Shown here in pieces: positions 9,363 to 18,351 of a stretch of DNA of 64,000 nt (position 1 is the stretch's first letter; every line of letters begins with the position of its first letter). Both the position numbers and the translations under genes were made by a program. The notes under the pieces were generated by a model. It saw only the letters and a program-made list of their open reading frames with translations. It had not been told where the DNA came from and did not search any database. Origin of the DNA: Pseudochrobactrum sp. sp1633 (lineage in GTDB: Bacteria; Pseudomonadota; Alphaproteobacteria; Rhizobiales; Rhizobiaceae); the NCBI RefSeq assembly GCF_030376605.1, contig NZ_JARRAE010000006.1, forward strand, positions 186,001 to 250,000. The letters are read 5' to 3'.

Positions 9363-9393
9363 CCTGCTGTAATATTTATACTATTACAGCAGG
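9363..9393 (+). promoter_or_regulatory. Intercistronic hairpin choX-choW
   Basis: Perfect 12-bp inverted repeat CCTGCTGTAATA / TATTACAGCAGG with a 7-base loop and no T-run. At this place in ABC operons such hairpins usually protect the 3' end of the binding-protein message and lower expression of the membrane parts. Confidence 0.7.
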
Positions 9394-9438
9394 AGCAAGC
9401 TCATATTTATACAATGCAGGAAAACGGGGACCTGACTT

Positions 9439-10275
9439 TTGGACTGGCTGACATCACAAAAAATTCCCGTCGGGCGGACAGCTAAAAATACTGTCACCTG
9501 GTTAACTGAAAATCTGAGCTGGCTGTTTGATGGCATCGCTGCCGTTATGCAAACCCTGATTGACGGCCTGCTTGCCGCGCTTCAATTTCCGCATCCTTTT
9601 GTGCTGATCGCTATTTTTGCAGCGATTGCATGGGGGCTGCAAAGAAAAATCTCGACCGTCGTTCTGACTGTCGCCGGCTTTCTGTTCATTCTCAATCAAG
9701 GGTATTGGGATCAAACACTCGAAACGCTCACGCTGGTGCTTTCAGCCTGTTTCATCTGTATGGCACTTGGCGTGCCGATTGGTATTGCCACAGCGCACCG
9801 GCCAAGGCTCTATGCCATAGTGCGCCCTATCCTTGATCTTATGCAGACATTGCCGACCTTTGTTTATCTCATTCCGGCGATTGTGTTTTTCGGCATTGGT
9901 ATGGTTCCGGGACTACTGGCTACAGCCATCTTCGTGCTGCCTGCCCCTGTTCGCCTGACCCATCTCGGTATTTCCTCAACACCGGAACATCTGATTGAAG
10001 CCGGTGAGGCTTTCGGTGCGTCCCGTCGCCAGTTGCTCTGGAAAATTGAACTGCCTTATGCCATGCCGCAAATTCTGGCAGGCCTCACACAAACCATCAT
10101 GCTGTCCCTGTCTATGGTTGTGATTGCGGCACTTGTCGGTGCCAACGGCCTTGGTGTGCCGGTTGTGCGGGCACTCAACTCAGTGAATACCGCACTCGGC
10201 TTTGAAGCAGGACTTGTGATTGTTGTTGTCGCCATCATCCTCGACCGCATCTTCCGTCCGGGCAAGGAAAAATAA
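9439..10275 (+). CDS. choW: Choline ABC transporter permease
   Basis: 278 residues, starting at TTG with a GGGGA ribosome site upstream; the resulting N-terminus (DWLTSQKIPVG) matches ChoW/ProW-type proteins. Six or so membrane segments are spread from about residue 48 to 268. The EAA loop that contacts the ATPase is visible as 'EAGEAFGASRRQLLWKIELPYAMPQILAG' (about 190-218). Together with choX and choV it forms an osmoprotectant-type choline importer; two bases separate it from choV. Confidence 0.9.
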   Translation: MDWLTSQKIPVGRTAKNTVTWLTENLSWLFDGIAAVMQTLIDGLLAALQFPHPFVLIAIFAAIAWGLQRKISTVVLTVAGFLFILNQGYWDQTLETLTLVLSACFICMALGVPIGIATAHRPRLYAIVRPILDLMQTLPTFVYLIPAIVFFGIGMVPGLLATAIFVLPAPVRLTHLGISSTPEHLIEAGEAFGASRRQLLWKIELPYAMPQILAGLTQTIMLSLSMVVIAALVGANGLGVPVVRALNSVNTALGFEAGLVIVVVAIILDRIFRPGKEK

Positions 10276-10277
10276 TC

Positions 10278-11315
10278 ATGGCTTCAATCAGTCTTCAAAA
10301 TATCAGCATCATTTTCGGCAATAAAACTGAAAACGCGCTCGACCTTGCCGATCAGGGCTTCAGCCGTTCAGAAATTCAGACGGAAACCGGACATATCCTC
10401 GGCGTTCACAATTGTTCGCTGGATATCCGTGACGGCGAGCTGCTAGTTCTTATGGGGCTGTCCGGCTCGGGGAAATCCACGCTTTTGCGCGCGATCAACC
10501 GCCTTAACCCGATCAGCCGCGGCTGTGTCACCGTTTATAATCAGGGTGAAGAAATCAACGTGACGGGAGCAGGCACTGCCCAATTGCGGCATCTGCGTAC
10601 GCATCTGATTTCTATGGTATTTCAGCAATTCGGCCTGCTACCCTGGCGCACGGTTGAGGACAATGTTGGCTTCGGACTGGAAATTGCAGGCCTGAGCAAG
10701 CAGGCGCGCATAGAGGCTGTGCAAAATCAGCTGGAGCTGGTCGGCTTGCAGGATTGGGCGAAGCGCAAAGTCGGCGAATTGTCCGGCGGCATGCAGCAGC
10801 GTGTCGGCCTCGCCCGTGCCTTTGCCACCGGTGCACCGATCCTGCTGATGGATGAACCCTTCTCAGCGCTCGATCCGCTGATCCGTGCACGTTTACAGGA
10901 CGAACTGCTGCATTTGCAGGATCACCTGAAGAAGACCATCGTCTTTGTCAGCCATGATCTTGATGAAGCGATGAAGTTGGGCAATCGTATTGCGATTATG
11001 GAAGGCGGCCGCATCATTCAATGTGGCAGCGGGCAGGATATTCTGCTCAATCCGGCCGATGATTATGTGGCGGATTTTGTGGCCAATATGAACCCGCTCG
11101 GTGTTCTGCTTGCGGCTGACATTATGTCCGCGCTTGATCGCAGTGCCCCGCCCCGCCCGTTCGCAGCAACGGCTAAACCCGATACATCCATACAGGATAT
11201 TATGCAGGCAATGGTGCGCAATAACGGCGATGTCGGCGTGGTACATAACGGGGCGATTGTTGGTAAAATCTCCGCTGATGATGTGGTACGCAGCCTCACC
11301 CGTCACAGACGATAA
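10278..11315 (+). CDS. choV: Choline ABC transporter ATP-binding protein
   Basis: 345 residues, ProV/OpuAA type. Walker A 'GLSGSGKST' (about 60-68), Q-loop 'VFQQFGLLPWRTV', signature 'LSGGMQQRVGLARA', Walker B 'ILLMDEP' and the switch His in 'VFVSHDLDEA' are all present. An extended N-terminus (about 30 residues before the nucleotide fold proper) and one short C-terminal CBS-like region (about 290-340, 'DTSIQDIMQAMVRNNGDVGVV') are as in glycine betaine/choline systems. Last gene of the operon, before a shared terminator. Confidence 0.92.
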   Translation: MASISLQNISIIFGNKTENALDLADQGFSRSEIQTETGHILGVHNCSLDIRDGELLVLMGLSGSGKSTLLRAINRLNPISRGCVTVYNQGEEINVTGAGTAQLRHLRTHLISMVFQQFGLLPWRTVEDNVGFGLEIAGLSKQARIEAVQNQLELVGLQDWAKRKVGELSGGMQQRVGLARAFATGAPILLMDEPFSALDPLIRARLQDELLHLQDHLKKTIVFVSHDLDEAMKLGNRIAIMEGGRIIQCGSGQDILLNPADDYVADFVANMNPLGVLLAADIMSALDRSAPPRPFAATAKPDTSIQDIMQAMVRNNGDVGVVHNGAIVGKISADDVVRSLTRHRR

Positions 11316-11330
11316 TCCGTTTCAACAGAC

Positions 11331-11371
11331 AAAAAAATACCGCGCTGAATGATCAGCGCGGTATTTTTTTT
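11331..11371. terminator. Bidirectional terminator between choV and dppF
   Basis: Stem AATACCGCGCTGA / TCAGCGCGGTATT with loop ATGA and T-runs on both strands; serves the two convergent operons. Confidence 0.93.
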
Positions 11372-11386
11372 ATTTCCTACCCTGCA

Positions 11387-12229
11387 TTAAGCAGCAGAGC
11401 GTTTTTTCGCACGCTCAGCAACGCGCTGACGAATGCTATCAACATCCGAGCGTGGTGTGGCAGCAAACAGCTTCTTGGTATAGTCGTGGCGCGGATGATT
11501 AAACACCTCATCGCGCGTACCATATTCCACCACTTCGCCGTAATACATCACCATCACTTCATCAGCGATATAGCGAACCACCGACAAATCGTGACTGATG
11601 AAAACATAGGTCAGCTCAAACTCTTCCTGCAAATCGGCGAGAAGATTGAGCACCTGTGCCTGCACAGACAGATCAAGCGCTGATACCGGCTCGTCCAGCA
11701 CCAGCAGGCGCGGGCTGAGCATCAGTGCGCGGGCAATAGCAATACGCTGACGCTGACCACCGGAGAACATATGCGGATAGCGGTTGAAGTGCTCGCGGCC
11801 AAGACCGACCTTGAGCAGCATCTGCATTGCTTTTTCCTGACGCTCTTTTGCTGACATATTGGTATTCAGCAGCAGAGGTTCCGCCAGAACATCACCGATT
11901 TTCTGGCGCGGATTGAGCGAACCATACGGGTTCTGAAACACGATTTGCACACGCTGGCGCATTTCGCGGGTCAGGCCATCGGTCTCGATATTGACCGGAT
12001 GACCGTCAATCAGCAGTTCGCCGGATGTCTGCGGGTCAATCAGGGTCAGAATGCGGGCAAGTGTAGACTTACCGCAACCACTCTCGCCAACGATAGCAAG
12101 TGTCTTACCCTTCTCGACCGAGAAGCTGACATTCTTCACCGCATGGACTGTTTTCGCCTTAGAGAACAAGCCGCCGCCGCTGTGATAATCCCGTACGATA
12201 TTGCGGGCTTCAAGAACGATTTCACTCAT
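11387..12229 (-). CDS. dppF: Dipeptide ABC transporter ATP-binding protein DppF
   Basis: 280 residues. Walker A 'GESGCGKST' (about 44-52), signature 'FSGGQRQRIAIARA' (about 155), Walker B 'LLVLDEPVSALD' and the switch 'FISHDLSVV' are intact. It belongs to the Opp/Dpp F-type, which pairs with the D-type ATPase. Unlike many members, no long cysteine-bearing C-terminal extension is obvious. The start ATG overlaps the dppD stop by four bases (ATGA), with GGAG seven bases upstream. Last gene of dppABCDF. Confidence 0.9.
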   Translation of the reverse strand: MSEIVLEARNIVRDYHSGGGLFSKAKTVHAVKNVSFSVEKGKTLAIVGESGCGKSTLARILTLIDPQTSGELLIDGHPVNIETDGLTREMRQRVQIVFQNPYGSLNPRQKIGDVLAEPLLLNTNMSAKERQEKAMQMLLKVGLGREHFNRYPHMFSGGQRQRIAIARALMLSPRLLVLDEPVSALDLSVQAQVLNLLADLQEEFELTYVFISHDLSVVRYIADEVMVMYYGEVVEYGTRDEVFNHPRHDYTKKLFAATPRSDVDSIRQRVAERAKKRSAA

Positions 12230-13080
12230 ATCGCTGCTCCTGACGATGCGGCATTCTGCAATGCAAAGTCCGAAACAGTCGGCAAACGGTCACCGGTTGC
12301 ATTTTCCGGCAAAGCCGAAAGCAAAGCCTTTGTATAAGGATTTTGCGGGCTCTCAAACAATGAGAGCACATCCGCATCTTCCATCTTGTGCCCTTTATAC
12401 TGCACAATCACACGGTCTGCGGTTTCTGCCACAACACCCATATCGTGGGTAATCATGATCAGCCCCATACCGTGCTCTTCCTGCAAGCGCATCAAGAGAT
12501 CAAGGATCTGCTTCTGAATGGTCACATCAAGCGCTGTTGTCGGCTCATCGGCAATCAGCAGCTTCGGATTGCAAGCAATCGCGATAGCAATCATCACACG
12601 CTGGCACTGACCGCCGGACATCTGATGCGGATAGCTGCCGAGACGATCAGCAGCATCGCGGATACCAACCAGTTCAAGCAGTTCAATGGCCCGTTTATGG
12701 CGTTCCGTTTTGCCCAGCCCAAGATGAAAGCGCAACACTTCCTCAAGCTGAAAACCGACCGTAAAACACGGATTAAGGCTGGCAACAGGCTCCTGAAAAA
12801 TCATGGAGATTTCACGACCGATAATCGTGCGGCGATCCTTCTCGCTCATTGTGAGCAGATCACGACCGTCGAACAACATCTTGTCAGCCGTCACTGTTGC
12901 GGTTTTAGGCAGAAGCCCCATAACCGCCAGCATACCGACTGATTTACCGGAACCGGATTCACCAACGATCGCCAACACTTCACCGGCATCGACTGAAATG
13001 TCGATACCATCAACCGCTTTGAAAGCACCCGTAGATGTATCAAAGGCAACTGTCAGATTTTTAATTTCCAAAAGAGCCAT
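12226..13080 (-). CDS. dppD: Dipeptide ABC transporter ATP-binding protein DppD
   Basis: 284 residues. Walker A 'GESGSGKSV' (about 39-47), signature '[14 protein letters not shown]' (about 155), Walker B '[12 protein letters not shown]', switch 'MITHDMGVV'. The signature has Cys in place of the usual Gln-Arg spacing residue ('GGQCQR'), a common variant in this family. Two ATG codons stand in tandem at 13083 and 13080; AAGGAG is six bases before the second, so 13080 is preferred. Partner of dppF. Confidence 0.9.
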   Translation of the reverse strand: MALLEIKNLTVAFDTSTGAFKAVDGIDISVDAGEVLAIVGESGSGKSVGMLAVMGLLPKTATVTADKMLFDGRDLLTMSEKDRRTIIGREISMIFQEPVASLNPCFTVGFQLEEVLRFHLGLGKTERHKRAIELLELVGIRDAADRLGSYPHQMSGGQCQRVMIAIAIACNPKLLIADEPTTALDVTIQKQILDLLMRLQEEHGMGLIMITHDMGVVAETADRVIVQYKGHKMEDADVLSLFESPQNPYTKALLSALPENATGDRLPTVSDFALQNAASSGAAI

Positions 13081-13082
13081 CA

Positions 13083-13991
13083 TCAGCTCCTTTTCAGTTT
13101 TGGATCAAGCGCATCGCGCAGGCCGTCACCGACCAGATTGATGGCCAGAACAGTGATCAGAATGGCAAGCCCCGGGAAAGTTACAACCCACCAGGCACGT
13201 GTAATAAATTCACGCGCTTCGGCCAGCATTGTACCCCATTCCGGTGTCGGTGGCTGTGCACCCATGCCAAGGAAGCCCAGAGCCGCAGCATCAAGGATCG
13301 CATTGGAGAAGGACAAAGTGCCCTGCACGATCAGTGGCGCCATGCAATTCGGCAGAATGGTCTTGAACATCAGACGCAGACGGCTGGCACCGGCAAGTCT
13401 TGCTGCAATCACATATTCACGGTTTTTCTCAGCCATCACTGCCGCACGGGTCAGACGTGCAAAATGCGGCTGCAAAACCAGAGCAATAGCAATCATCGCA
13501 TTCATCAGACCAGGTCCGAGAATGGCAACCAGAACCAGCGCCAGAATAAGCGACGGGAAGGACAGGATAATATCCATCACGCGCATGATGATTGTATCAA
13601 CCGCACCGCCGAAGAAACCGGCGATCAGACCAACGGTCACACCGGAAATCAGGGACAGAACAACCACTACAAGACCGATAAACAGCGAATATTGCGAGCC
13701 GTAAATCAGACGGGACAGAACATCGCGGCCAACCGCATCCGTACCGAGCAGAAATGCAGCTTTGCCGCCTTCCTGCCAGACCGGCGGGGTCAGCAATGCA
13801 TCACGATATTGCTGTGTTGCATCATGGGGAGCCAGCAAAGGTGCAAAAACAGCCACCAGAACCAGCGTTACAAAGACGATCAGGCCGAGAACCGCACCGC
13901 GGTTAACGCTGAAATAAAACCAGAAATCTGCAAGCTGGCGTCGGAACGACACATCAACCGGCTTTTCCATTGGTACTGTAGAATTACTCAT
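13083..13991 (-). CDS. dppC: Dipeptide ABC transporter permease DppC
   Basis: 302 residues. N-terminal OppC-type segment, then membrane helices from about residue 30 onward; the first large periplasmic loop carries 'AFLLGTDAVGRDVLSRLIYGSQYSL', the hallmark of DppC/OppC. The EAA loop is 'AAVMAEKNREYVIAARLAGASRLRLMFKTILPN' (about 185-218). ATG 13991 is favoured over 14003 because GAGG lies just upstream. The gene follows dppB by 8 bases and touches the dppD start. Confidence 0.92.
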   Translation of the reverse strand: MSNSTVPMEKPVDVSFRRQLADFWFYFSVNRGAVLGLIVFVTLVLVAVFAPLLAPHDATQQYRDALLTPPVWQEGGKAAFLLGTDAVGRDVLSRLIYGSQYSLFIGLVVVVLSLISGVTVGLIAGFFGGAVDTIIMRVMDIILSFPSLILALVLVAILGPGLMNAMIAIALVLQPHFARLTRAAVMAEKNREYVIAARLAGASRLRLMFKTILPNCMAPLIVQGTLSFSNAILDAAALGFLGMGAQPPTPEWGTMLAEAREFITRAWWVVTFPGLAILITVLAINLVGDGLRDALDPKLKRS

Positions 13992-13999
13992 TGGAAACC

Positions 14000-15007
14000 T
14001 CACTTATGCCGGATGCGCGGGTTGATTAAGCCGTAAAGCAAATCAACTGCCAGATTAACAACCATCACAAGGATGGCGATCAGGAGCAAACCGCCCTGAA
14101 CTGACGGATAGTCACGACGGAAAATACTGTCGATCATCCATTTACCGATCCCCGGCCAGGAGAAAATAGTTTCGGTCAAAATAGCACCGCCGAGCAATAC
14201 ACCGACCTGCAAACCGATTGTGGTAACAACCGGAATGAGCGCGTTGCGCAAAGCATGTAAACCTATAACACGGCGCTGTCCGAGGCCCTTGGCACGCGCT
14301 GTGCGGACATAATCCTCACCCAGCACTTCCAGCATAGCGGAACGGGTTTGACGGGCAATCACAGCCATCGGGATTGTTGCCAAGACCACCGTTGGCAGGA
14401 TCAGATGCGAAAGCGCAGAGGCAAAAGCCCCCTTCTGTCCTGACAGCAAGCTGTCAATCAGCATAAAACCTGTAACCGGCGGGAAGAAATACATCAGCGA
14501 AATACGGCCTGATACCGGCGTCCACTGTAAAATACCAGAGAACAGGATGATAAGCAGCAAGCCCCACCAGAAAATCGGCATGGAGTAGCCGACCAGTGCT
14601 ACGCCCATCGATGTCTGATCGAACCAGGAGCCGCGCTTAACCGCTGCGAAAACGCCAGCAGGAATACCGATCAGAACCGCGAGCACAATAGCGCAAAGCG
14701 CCAGCTCGACTGTCGCCGGAAAAAGCGTGAAAAACTCGGTAATAACCGGTTTTTTAGTGACCATAGACATGCCGAAATCGCCATGAAGCAAATTCCAGAT
14801 ATAATCCAGATATTGCTGCCACATTGGCTGATCAAAACCGAATTGTTTCATCAGTTCCGCATGTCGCTCAGGCGAAACGCCGCGTTCCCCTGCCATAAGC
14901 AGTACCGGATCACCCGGCAAAACGCGCACGAAGCCGAAAGCAAGAATAGTGATACCCAGAAATGTCGGTACCAGATAGGCAATTTTGCTTAAAATGAATC
15001 GTATCAT
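14000..15007 (-). CDS. dppB: Dipeptide ABC transporter permease DppB
   Basis: 335 residues. The opening 'MIRFILSKIAYLVPTFLGITILAFGFVRVLPGDPV' is typical of DppB/OppB. The EAA loop is 'RSAMLEVLGEDYVRTARAKGLGQRRVIGLHALRNALIPVV' (about 215-254). About six membrane helices. It forms the inner membrane channel with DppC. Separated from dppA by a strong hairpin. Confidence 0.92.
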   Translation of the reverse strand: MIRFILSKIAYLVPTFLGITILAFGFVRVLPGDPVLLMAGERGVSPERHAELMKQFGFDQPMWQQYLDYIWNLLHGDFGMSMVTKKPVITEFFTLFPATVELALCAIVLAVLIGIPAGVFAAVKRGSWFDQTSMGVALVGYSMPIFWWGLLLIILFSGILQWTPVSGRISLMYFFPPVTGFMLIDSLLSGQKGAFASALSHLILPTVVLATIPMAVIARQTRSAMLEVLGEDYVRTARAKGLGQRRVIGLHALRNALIPVVTTIGLQVGVLLGGAILTETIFSWPGIGKWMIDSIFRRDYPSVQGGLLLIAILVMVVNLAVDLLYGLINPRIRHK

Positions 15008-15018
15008 GGATACAGTAA

Positions 15019-15055
15019 GACCGGGCGCCGAATAAATCTTATTCAGCGCCCGGTC
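15019..15055 (-). promoter_or_regulatory. Intercistronic hairpin dppA-dppB
   Basis: Long inverted repeat GACCGGGCGC / GCGCCCGGTC, extended inward by GAATAA/TTATTC, with no T-run behind it. As between choX and choW, it probably stabilises the binding-protein message and partly attenuates the permease genes. Confidence 0.75.
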
Positions 15056-15070
15056 ATTCTCCTTTAAAAA

Positions 15071-16678
15071 TTACTCGGAAACATCAACACCGTCGAAACG
15101 GTAGTCACCGAGTGGGCTCATCTTAAAGCCCGTTACCTTCGCAGACATCGGCACATAAACTGTGGAATGTGCCAGTGTGTTCCAAGGAGCCTGCTCCTTG
15201 AAAATTACCTGTGCCTGCTCATAAAGTTTAACGCGCTCAGCCTGATCGGAAGTGATTTTTGCCTTCTGGATCAGATCTTCAAACGGCTGGTAGCACCATT
15301 GTGCACGGTTGTTGCTGCCAACACCCGAACAGCCGAGCAACACGCCAAGGAAGTTATCCGGATCACCATTATCACCGGTCCAACCGAGGATAACCGCGCC
15401 GTCACGATCTTTTTCGCCCGACTTCTTGAGGTATTCACCCCATTCCATCGATACGATTTCAGCTGTTACGCCGACTTTAGCCAGATCAGCCTGCATCAGT
15501 TCAGCTGTACGACGTGCATTCGGCATATAAGGACGGCTTACAGGCATAGCCCAAAGCTTCATCTTCAGGTCTTTTACGCCTGCAGCTTCCAGAGCCTTTT
15601 TCGAGGCTTCAGGATCATATTTATCATCTTCGATCGCGTTGTTATAGCCCCACATTGTCGGCGGGATTGGATTCTTGGCAACCTGACCTGACCCCTGGAA
15701 CACGGCATCAATGATAGCCTGCTTGTTCACAGCCTGATTAAGCGCCTTACGGACTTCCGGCTTATCAAACGGTGCTACAAGAGTGTTGTAAGCAAAATAG
15801 GCAATGTTCAGACCAGCCTGCTCATCAACCTTAAGATTGGTGTCAGCCTGCAAGCCTTTAATATCTGCCGGAGCCGGATAAGACATCAGATGGCATTCGC
15901 CGGCTTTCAGCTTCTGCGCGCGCACGGCAGCATCAGTTGTGATTGCGAAAACCAGATCGTCGATTTTCTGCTTTTCACCCCAATAATCCGGGTTCGCCTT
16001 AAAGCGGATAACCGCATCTTTCTGATAGGCTACAAAAGTAAACGCACCGGTTCCGACTGGGAACTGATTAAGGTTTTCTCTTTTACCTTCTGCGTCCAGC
16101 TTATCCGCATATTCTTTCGACATAATGGATACGAAAGGCATCGCAATATTGGCGAGGAACGGTGCCTCAGGACGGGTCAGCACGAACTTGACGGTATTAT
16201 CGTCAACCTTGACGATATCCTTGATCAGCGTGCCCATTTCCATACTGTCAAAATATTCATAGGAAATACCGGCAGTGTATTCATGCCAAGGATTGTCTTT
16301 GTTACGCTGACGATCAAACGAGAACAGAACGTCATCAGCATTAAAATCACGGGTTGGCGTGAAGAAATCTGTTGTCTGGAATTTTACGCCCTTACGCAGA
16401 TGGAATGTATATTCCAGGCCGTCTGCGGATACTTCCCATTTCTCTGCGAGACCTGGTTCAACAACTGTTGTGCCGTTTTCGAACTCAACCAGACGGTTAT
16501 AAACCGGATGCGCAGACGCATCAAAAGTATCACCACCGGTATAAGGAGCCGGATCAAAACCCTCTGGCGAAGCCGGCGAACAATATACCAGCGTTTTTGC
16601 AGATGCAGCGCCGGAGAAGCCGGCCATCATGGCGGCTGTCAAAGCGGTCGCAGCAAGAAGTTTAGTATGAAATTTCAT
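15071..16678 (-). CDS. dppA: Dipeptide-binding periplasmic protein DppA
   Basis: 535 residues, SBP family 5. A signal peptide lies at about 1-27 ('LLAATALTAAMMAGFSGAASA'). Family features: 'LVYCSPASPEGFDPAPYTGGDT', 'WEVSADGLEYTFHLRKGVKFQ', and 'GWTGDNGDPDNFLGVLLGC' with the conserved Cys pair of DppA. Start 16678 is chosen because GGAGG lies eight bases before it and gives a clean signal peptide; the frame is open further to 16750. First gene of dppABCDF. It delivers dipeptides (and possibly haem or delta-aminolevulinate, as in other bacteria) to DppBC. Confidence 0.92.
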   Translation of the reverse strand: MKFHTKLLAATALTAAMMAGFSGAASAKTLVYCSPASPEGFDPAPYTGGDTFDASAHPVYNRLVEFENGTTVVEPGLAEKWEVSADGLEYTFHLRKGVKFQTTDFFTPTRDFNADDVLFSFDRQRNKDNPWHEYTAGISYEYFDSMEMGTLIKDIVKVDDNTVKFVLTRPEAPFLANIAMPFVSIMSKEYADKLDAEGKRENLNQFPVGTGAFTFVAYQKDAVIRFKANPDYWGEKQKIDDLVFAITTDAAVRAQKLKAGECHLMSYPAPADIKGLQADTNLKVDEQAGLNIAYFAYNTLVAPFDKPEVRKALNQAVNKQAIIDAVFQGSGQVAKNPIPPTMWGYNNAIEDDKYDPEASKKALEAAGVKDLKMKLWAMPVSRPYMPNARRTAELMQADLAKVGVTAEIVSMEWGEYLKKSGEKDRDGAVILGWTGDNGDPDNFLGVLLGCSGVGSNNRAQWCYQPFEDLIQKAKITSDQAERVKLYEQAQVIFKEQAPWNTLAHSTVYVPMSAKVTGFKMSPLGDYRFDGVDVSE

Positions 16679-17021
16679 TATAGGCCTCCACCCGATAACA
16701 AGCTGCAACGCCCCACGTTGCAGTCTGAGGCGTACAGAAGCATTTTGCACGGCAAAAAGGCAAGTCGAATTTACGTCTTGGTCAAAGGCGTGGAAAAAAT
16801 ATTCTGGCGGATCAATTAGGAGGAAAGAATATATCTTTGATTTTAAATCAAAATTTCATATTTTCAACCGTTTCAGTTCATTGAAGAATGCAGGATTTTT
16901 TTGTGGTTAGCTGATAATAATCAGCCTGTTTGCGTCATTCAAATGAAGAATCGCGCACCGTACCAGACGTTACGCAAGCTATTGATACACCACAACAAGA
17001 TAGAAAAATTGAGGCCGGATT
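16679..17021. other. Divergent promoter region, dppA / HugZ-like gene
   Basis: About 340 AT-rich bases between divergent genes. It contains a perfect dyad (16836-16852) that may be an operator, listed separately. An AGGAGG at 16819-16824 has no convincing gene after it. Confidence 0.45.
16836..16852. promoter_or_regulatory. Candidate operator dyad upstream of HugZ-like gene
   Basis: Perfect inverted repeat TTTGATT / AATCAAA with a 3-base centre. The TGA...TCA pattern is loosely like iron-responsive (RirA/Fur) boxes of alphaproteobacteria, but the spacing does not match the published consensus exactly. It is 170 bases before the + strand gene and 158 before dppA. Confidence 0.35.
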
Positions 17022-17513
17022 ATGAGTGAGAAAAAAGACGTTATCCAGCAAACGACAGATGAAGCGCGTGCGCTTGCCTTACAATTGATCACAAGTGCCA
17101 CTTATGGCTCGCTGGCTGTACTGGATCCTGCCACCGGTCGTCCGAGTGTGACACGCGTGGCGATCACCACAGATAATGACAACACGCCGCTCCTTCTTGC
17201 CTCTGGTCTTGCCACTCACACCCCTGCCCTCGATGCAAACCCTGTCTGCTCCCTGCTGCTTGGTGAACCGGCAGACAAAGGCGACCCGCTTGTGCACCCA
17301 CGCATTACGCTTGCCTGCTCGGCTGAAAAATTTACACGCGGCGAAGAGGGATACCAGCGGCTACGGGATCTGTTCCTGGAAAAGCGCCCAAAGGTCAAAC
17401 TCTATATTGATCTCGGAGATTTTGTAATTTTCCGCCTGAATATAGAAAGTGCCGGTCTGAACGGCGGTTTTGGCAAAGCTTTTCATTTAAAGCCGGAAGA
17501 TATTCTGGTGTAG
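17022..17513 (+). CDS. Pyridoxamine 5'-phosphate oxidase-like / HugZ-like FMN-binding protein
   Basis: 163 residues, a split-barrel flavin fold. 'GSLAVLDPATGRPSVTRVAI' and 'LLLASGLATHTPALDANPVCSLLLGEP' are the usual features of the HugZ haem-utilisation N-terminal domain, and the protein ends with the family pattern 'NGGFGKAFHL'. It lacks the C-terminal DUF2470 domain of full-length HugZ, so haem degradation is not assured; it may simply be a PNPOx-like flavoprotein. GAGGC lies nine bases before the ATG. Monocistronic. Confidence 0.82.
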   Translation: MSEKKDVIQQTTDEARALALQLITSATYGSLAVLDPATGRPSVTRVAITTDNDNTPLLLASGLATHTPALDANPVCSLLLGEPADKGDPLVHPRITLACSAEKFTRGEEGYQRLRDLFLEKRPKVKLYIDLGDFVIFRLNIESAGLNGGFGKAFHLKPEDILV

Positions 17514-17542
17514 CAACAGGCAGACCAAATCAGTCTGCAATA

Positions 17543-17731
17543 ATGGTCTCTGCGCGACACTCTAACTGTCCACCAAAGCCGGAAATATCTCAGGCAGAGC
17601 TTCTATCCTTAGCTCTGCTTCAGATACATTACGAAATTTTAGAAAATGTGATCAAAAATTTACAAGAACCCGATGATCACGAAAATGCGCTCTTGTCCTC
17701 AAACCTACGTATTTTTGACCTTATCAACTAA
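17543..17731 (+). CDS. Possible small hypothetical protein
   Basis: 62 codons from ATG 17543, 29 bases after the HugZ-like gene. The composition is protein-like (a leucine-rich helix 'LLSLALLQIHYEILENVIKNL'), but there is no clear ribosome site and I recognise no family. Given as a low-confidence possibility. Confidence 0.25.
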   Translation: MVSARHSNCPPKPEISQAELLSLALLQIHYEILENVIKNLQEPDDHENALLSSNLRIFDLIN

Positions 17732-18005
17732 TATATATATCAGTTTGATAATGCAAAATGTTTGAAACATATTCCTTATATGCCTTTATGTTTAAAACTA
17801 TAATTTAGTTATTTTAGATTTCGCTAATAATAAAAAATACGGAAGCGTTTTAAAACAGTTTATCCAGTTCTAAACAGGTAATTGTTCTCACCATTTTAAA
17901 ATAATTCTTGCAAATATCAATTCTATTGGTAGTTGTAATAGTGCGCTGATATTTTCCTTATAAGCGCATTATCAAAATTGCTGTCATACGGGGGTAGGAC
18001 CGCAC
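17732..18005. promoter_or_regulatory. AT-rich upstream region of the arsR-trmH pair
   Basis: Roughly 270 very AT-rich bases with no reading frame. A GGGGGTAGGA stretch just before ATG 18006 may serve as the ribosome site. The promoter of the two-gene unit is expected here. Confidence 0.4.
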
Positions 18006-18341
18006 ATGAAACATGATAACATCTACGCTAATCTTGTCGATAACGCGGATCAGGCTGCTGACTTTCTGTCAGCATTGGCAAACAATAAAAGGCTGCTGAT
18101 CCTTTGCAAGCTGCTTCATAATGAAATGTCTGTTGGAAGTCTTGCGAAAGCAATTGACTTAAGCCAGTCTGCATTATCGCAACACCTCGCAAAACTGCGC
18201 GCACTTAATCTTGTTTTCACAAGACGTGATGCCCAGACAATCTACTATGTTGTTTCATCTCCTCATATCGAGTTGGTGCTTTCAACATTAGGTAGTCTTT
18301 ATCTGGCACGCAGCGAGAAAAGACGGGAAGCATTCGCTTAA
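18006..18341 (+). CDS. ArsR/NolR-type winged-helix regulator
   Basis: 111 residues. The whole protein is a winged helix: 'FLSALANNKRLLILCKLL' (helix 1-2), recognition region 'VGSLAKAIDLSQSALSQHLAKLRALNLV' (about 52-79) and the wing 'TRRDAQTIYYVV'. No CxC metal-binding pair is present in the recognition helix, so it resembles the metal-independent NolR/BigR branch more than metal sensors. It lies 10 bases upstream of the TrmH-type gene and is probably co-transcribed with it. Confidence 0.87.
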   Translation: MKHDNIYANLVDNADQAADFLSALANNKRLLILCKLLHNEMSVGSLAKAIDLSQSALSQHLAKLRALNLVFTRRDAQTIYYVVSSPHIELVLSTLGSLYLARSEKRREAFA

Positions 18342-18351
18342 ACTGAAACTG

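Noticed and set aside
16819-16885. Short frame after an AGGAGG sequence (TTG start, 15 codons)
   Set aside because: Too short, spacing of 12 bases, and it covers the operator-like dyad.
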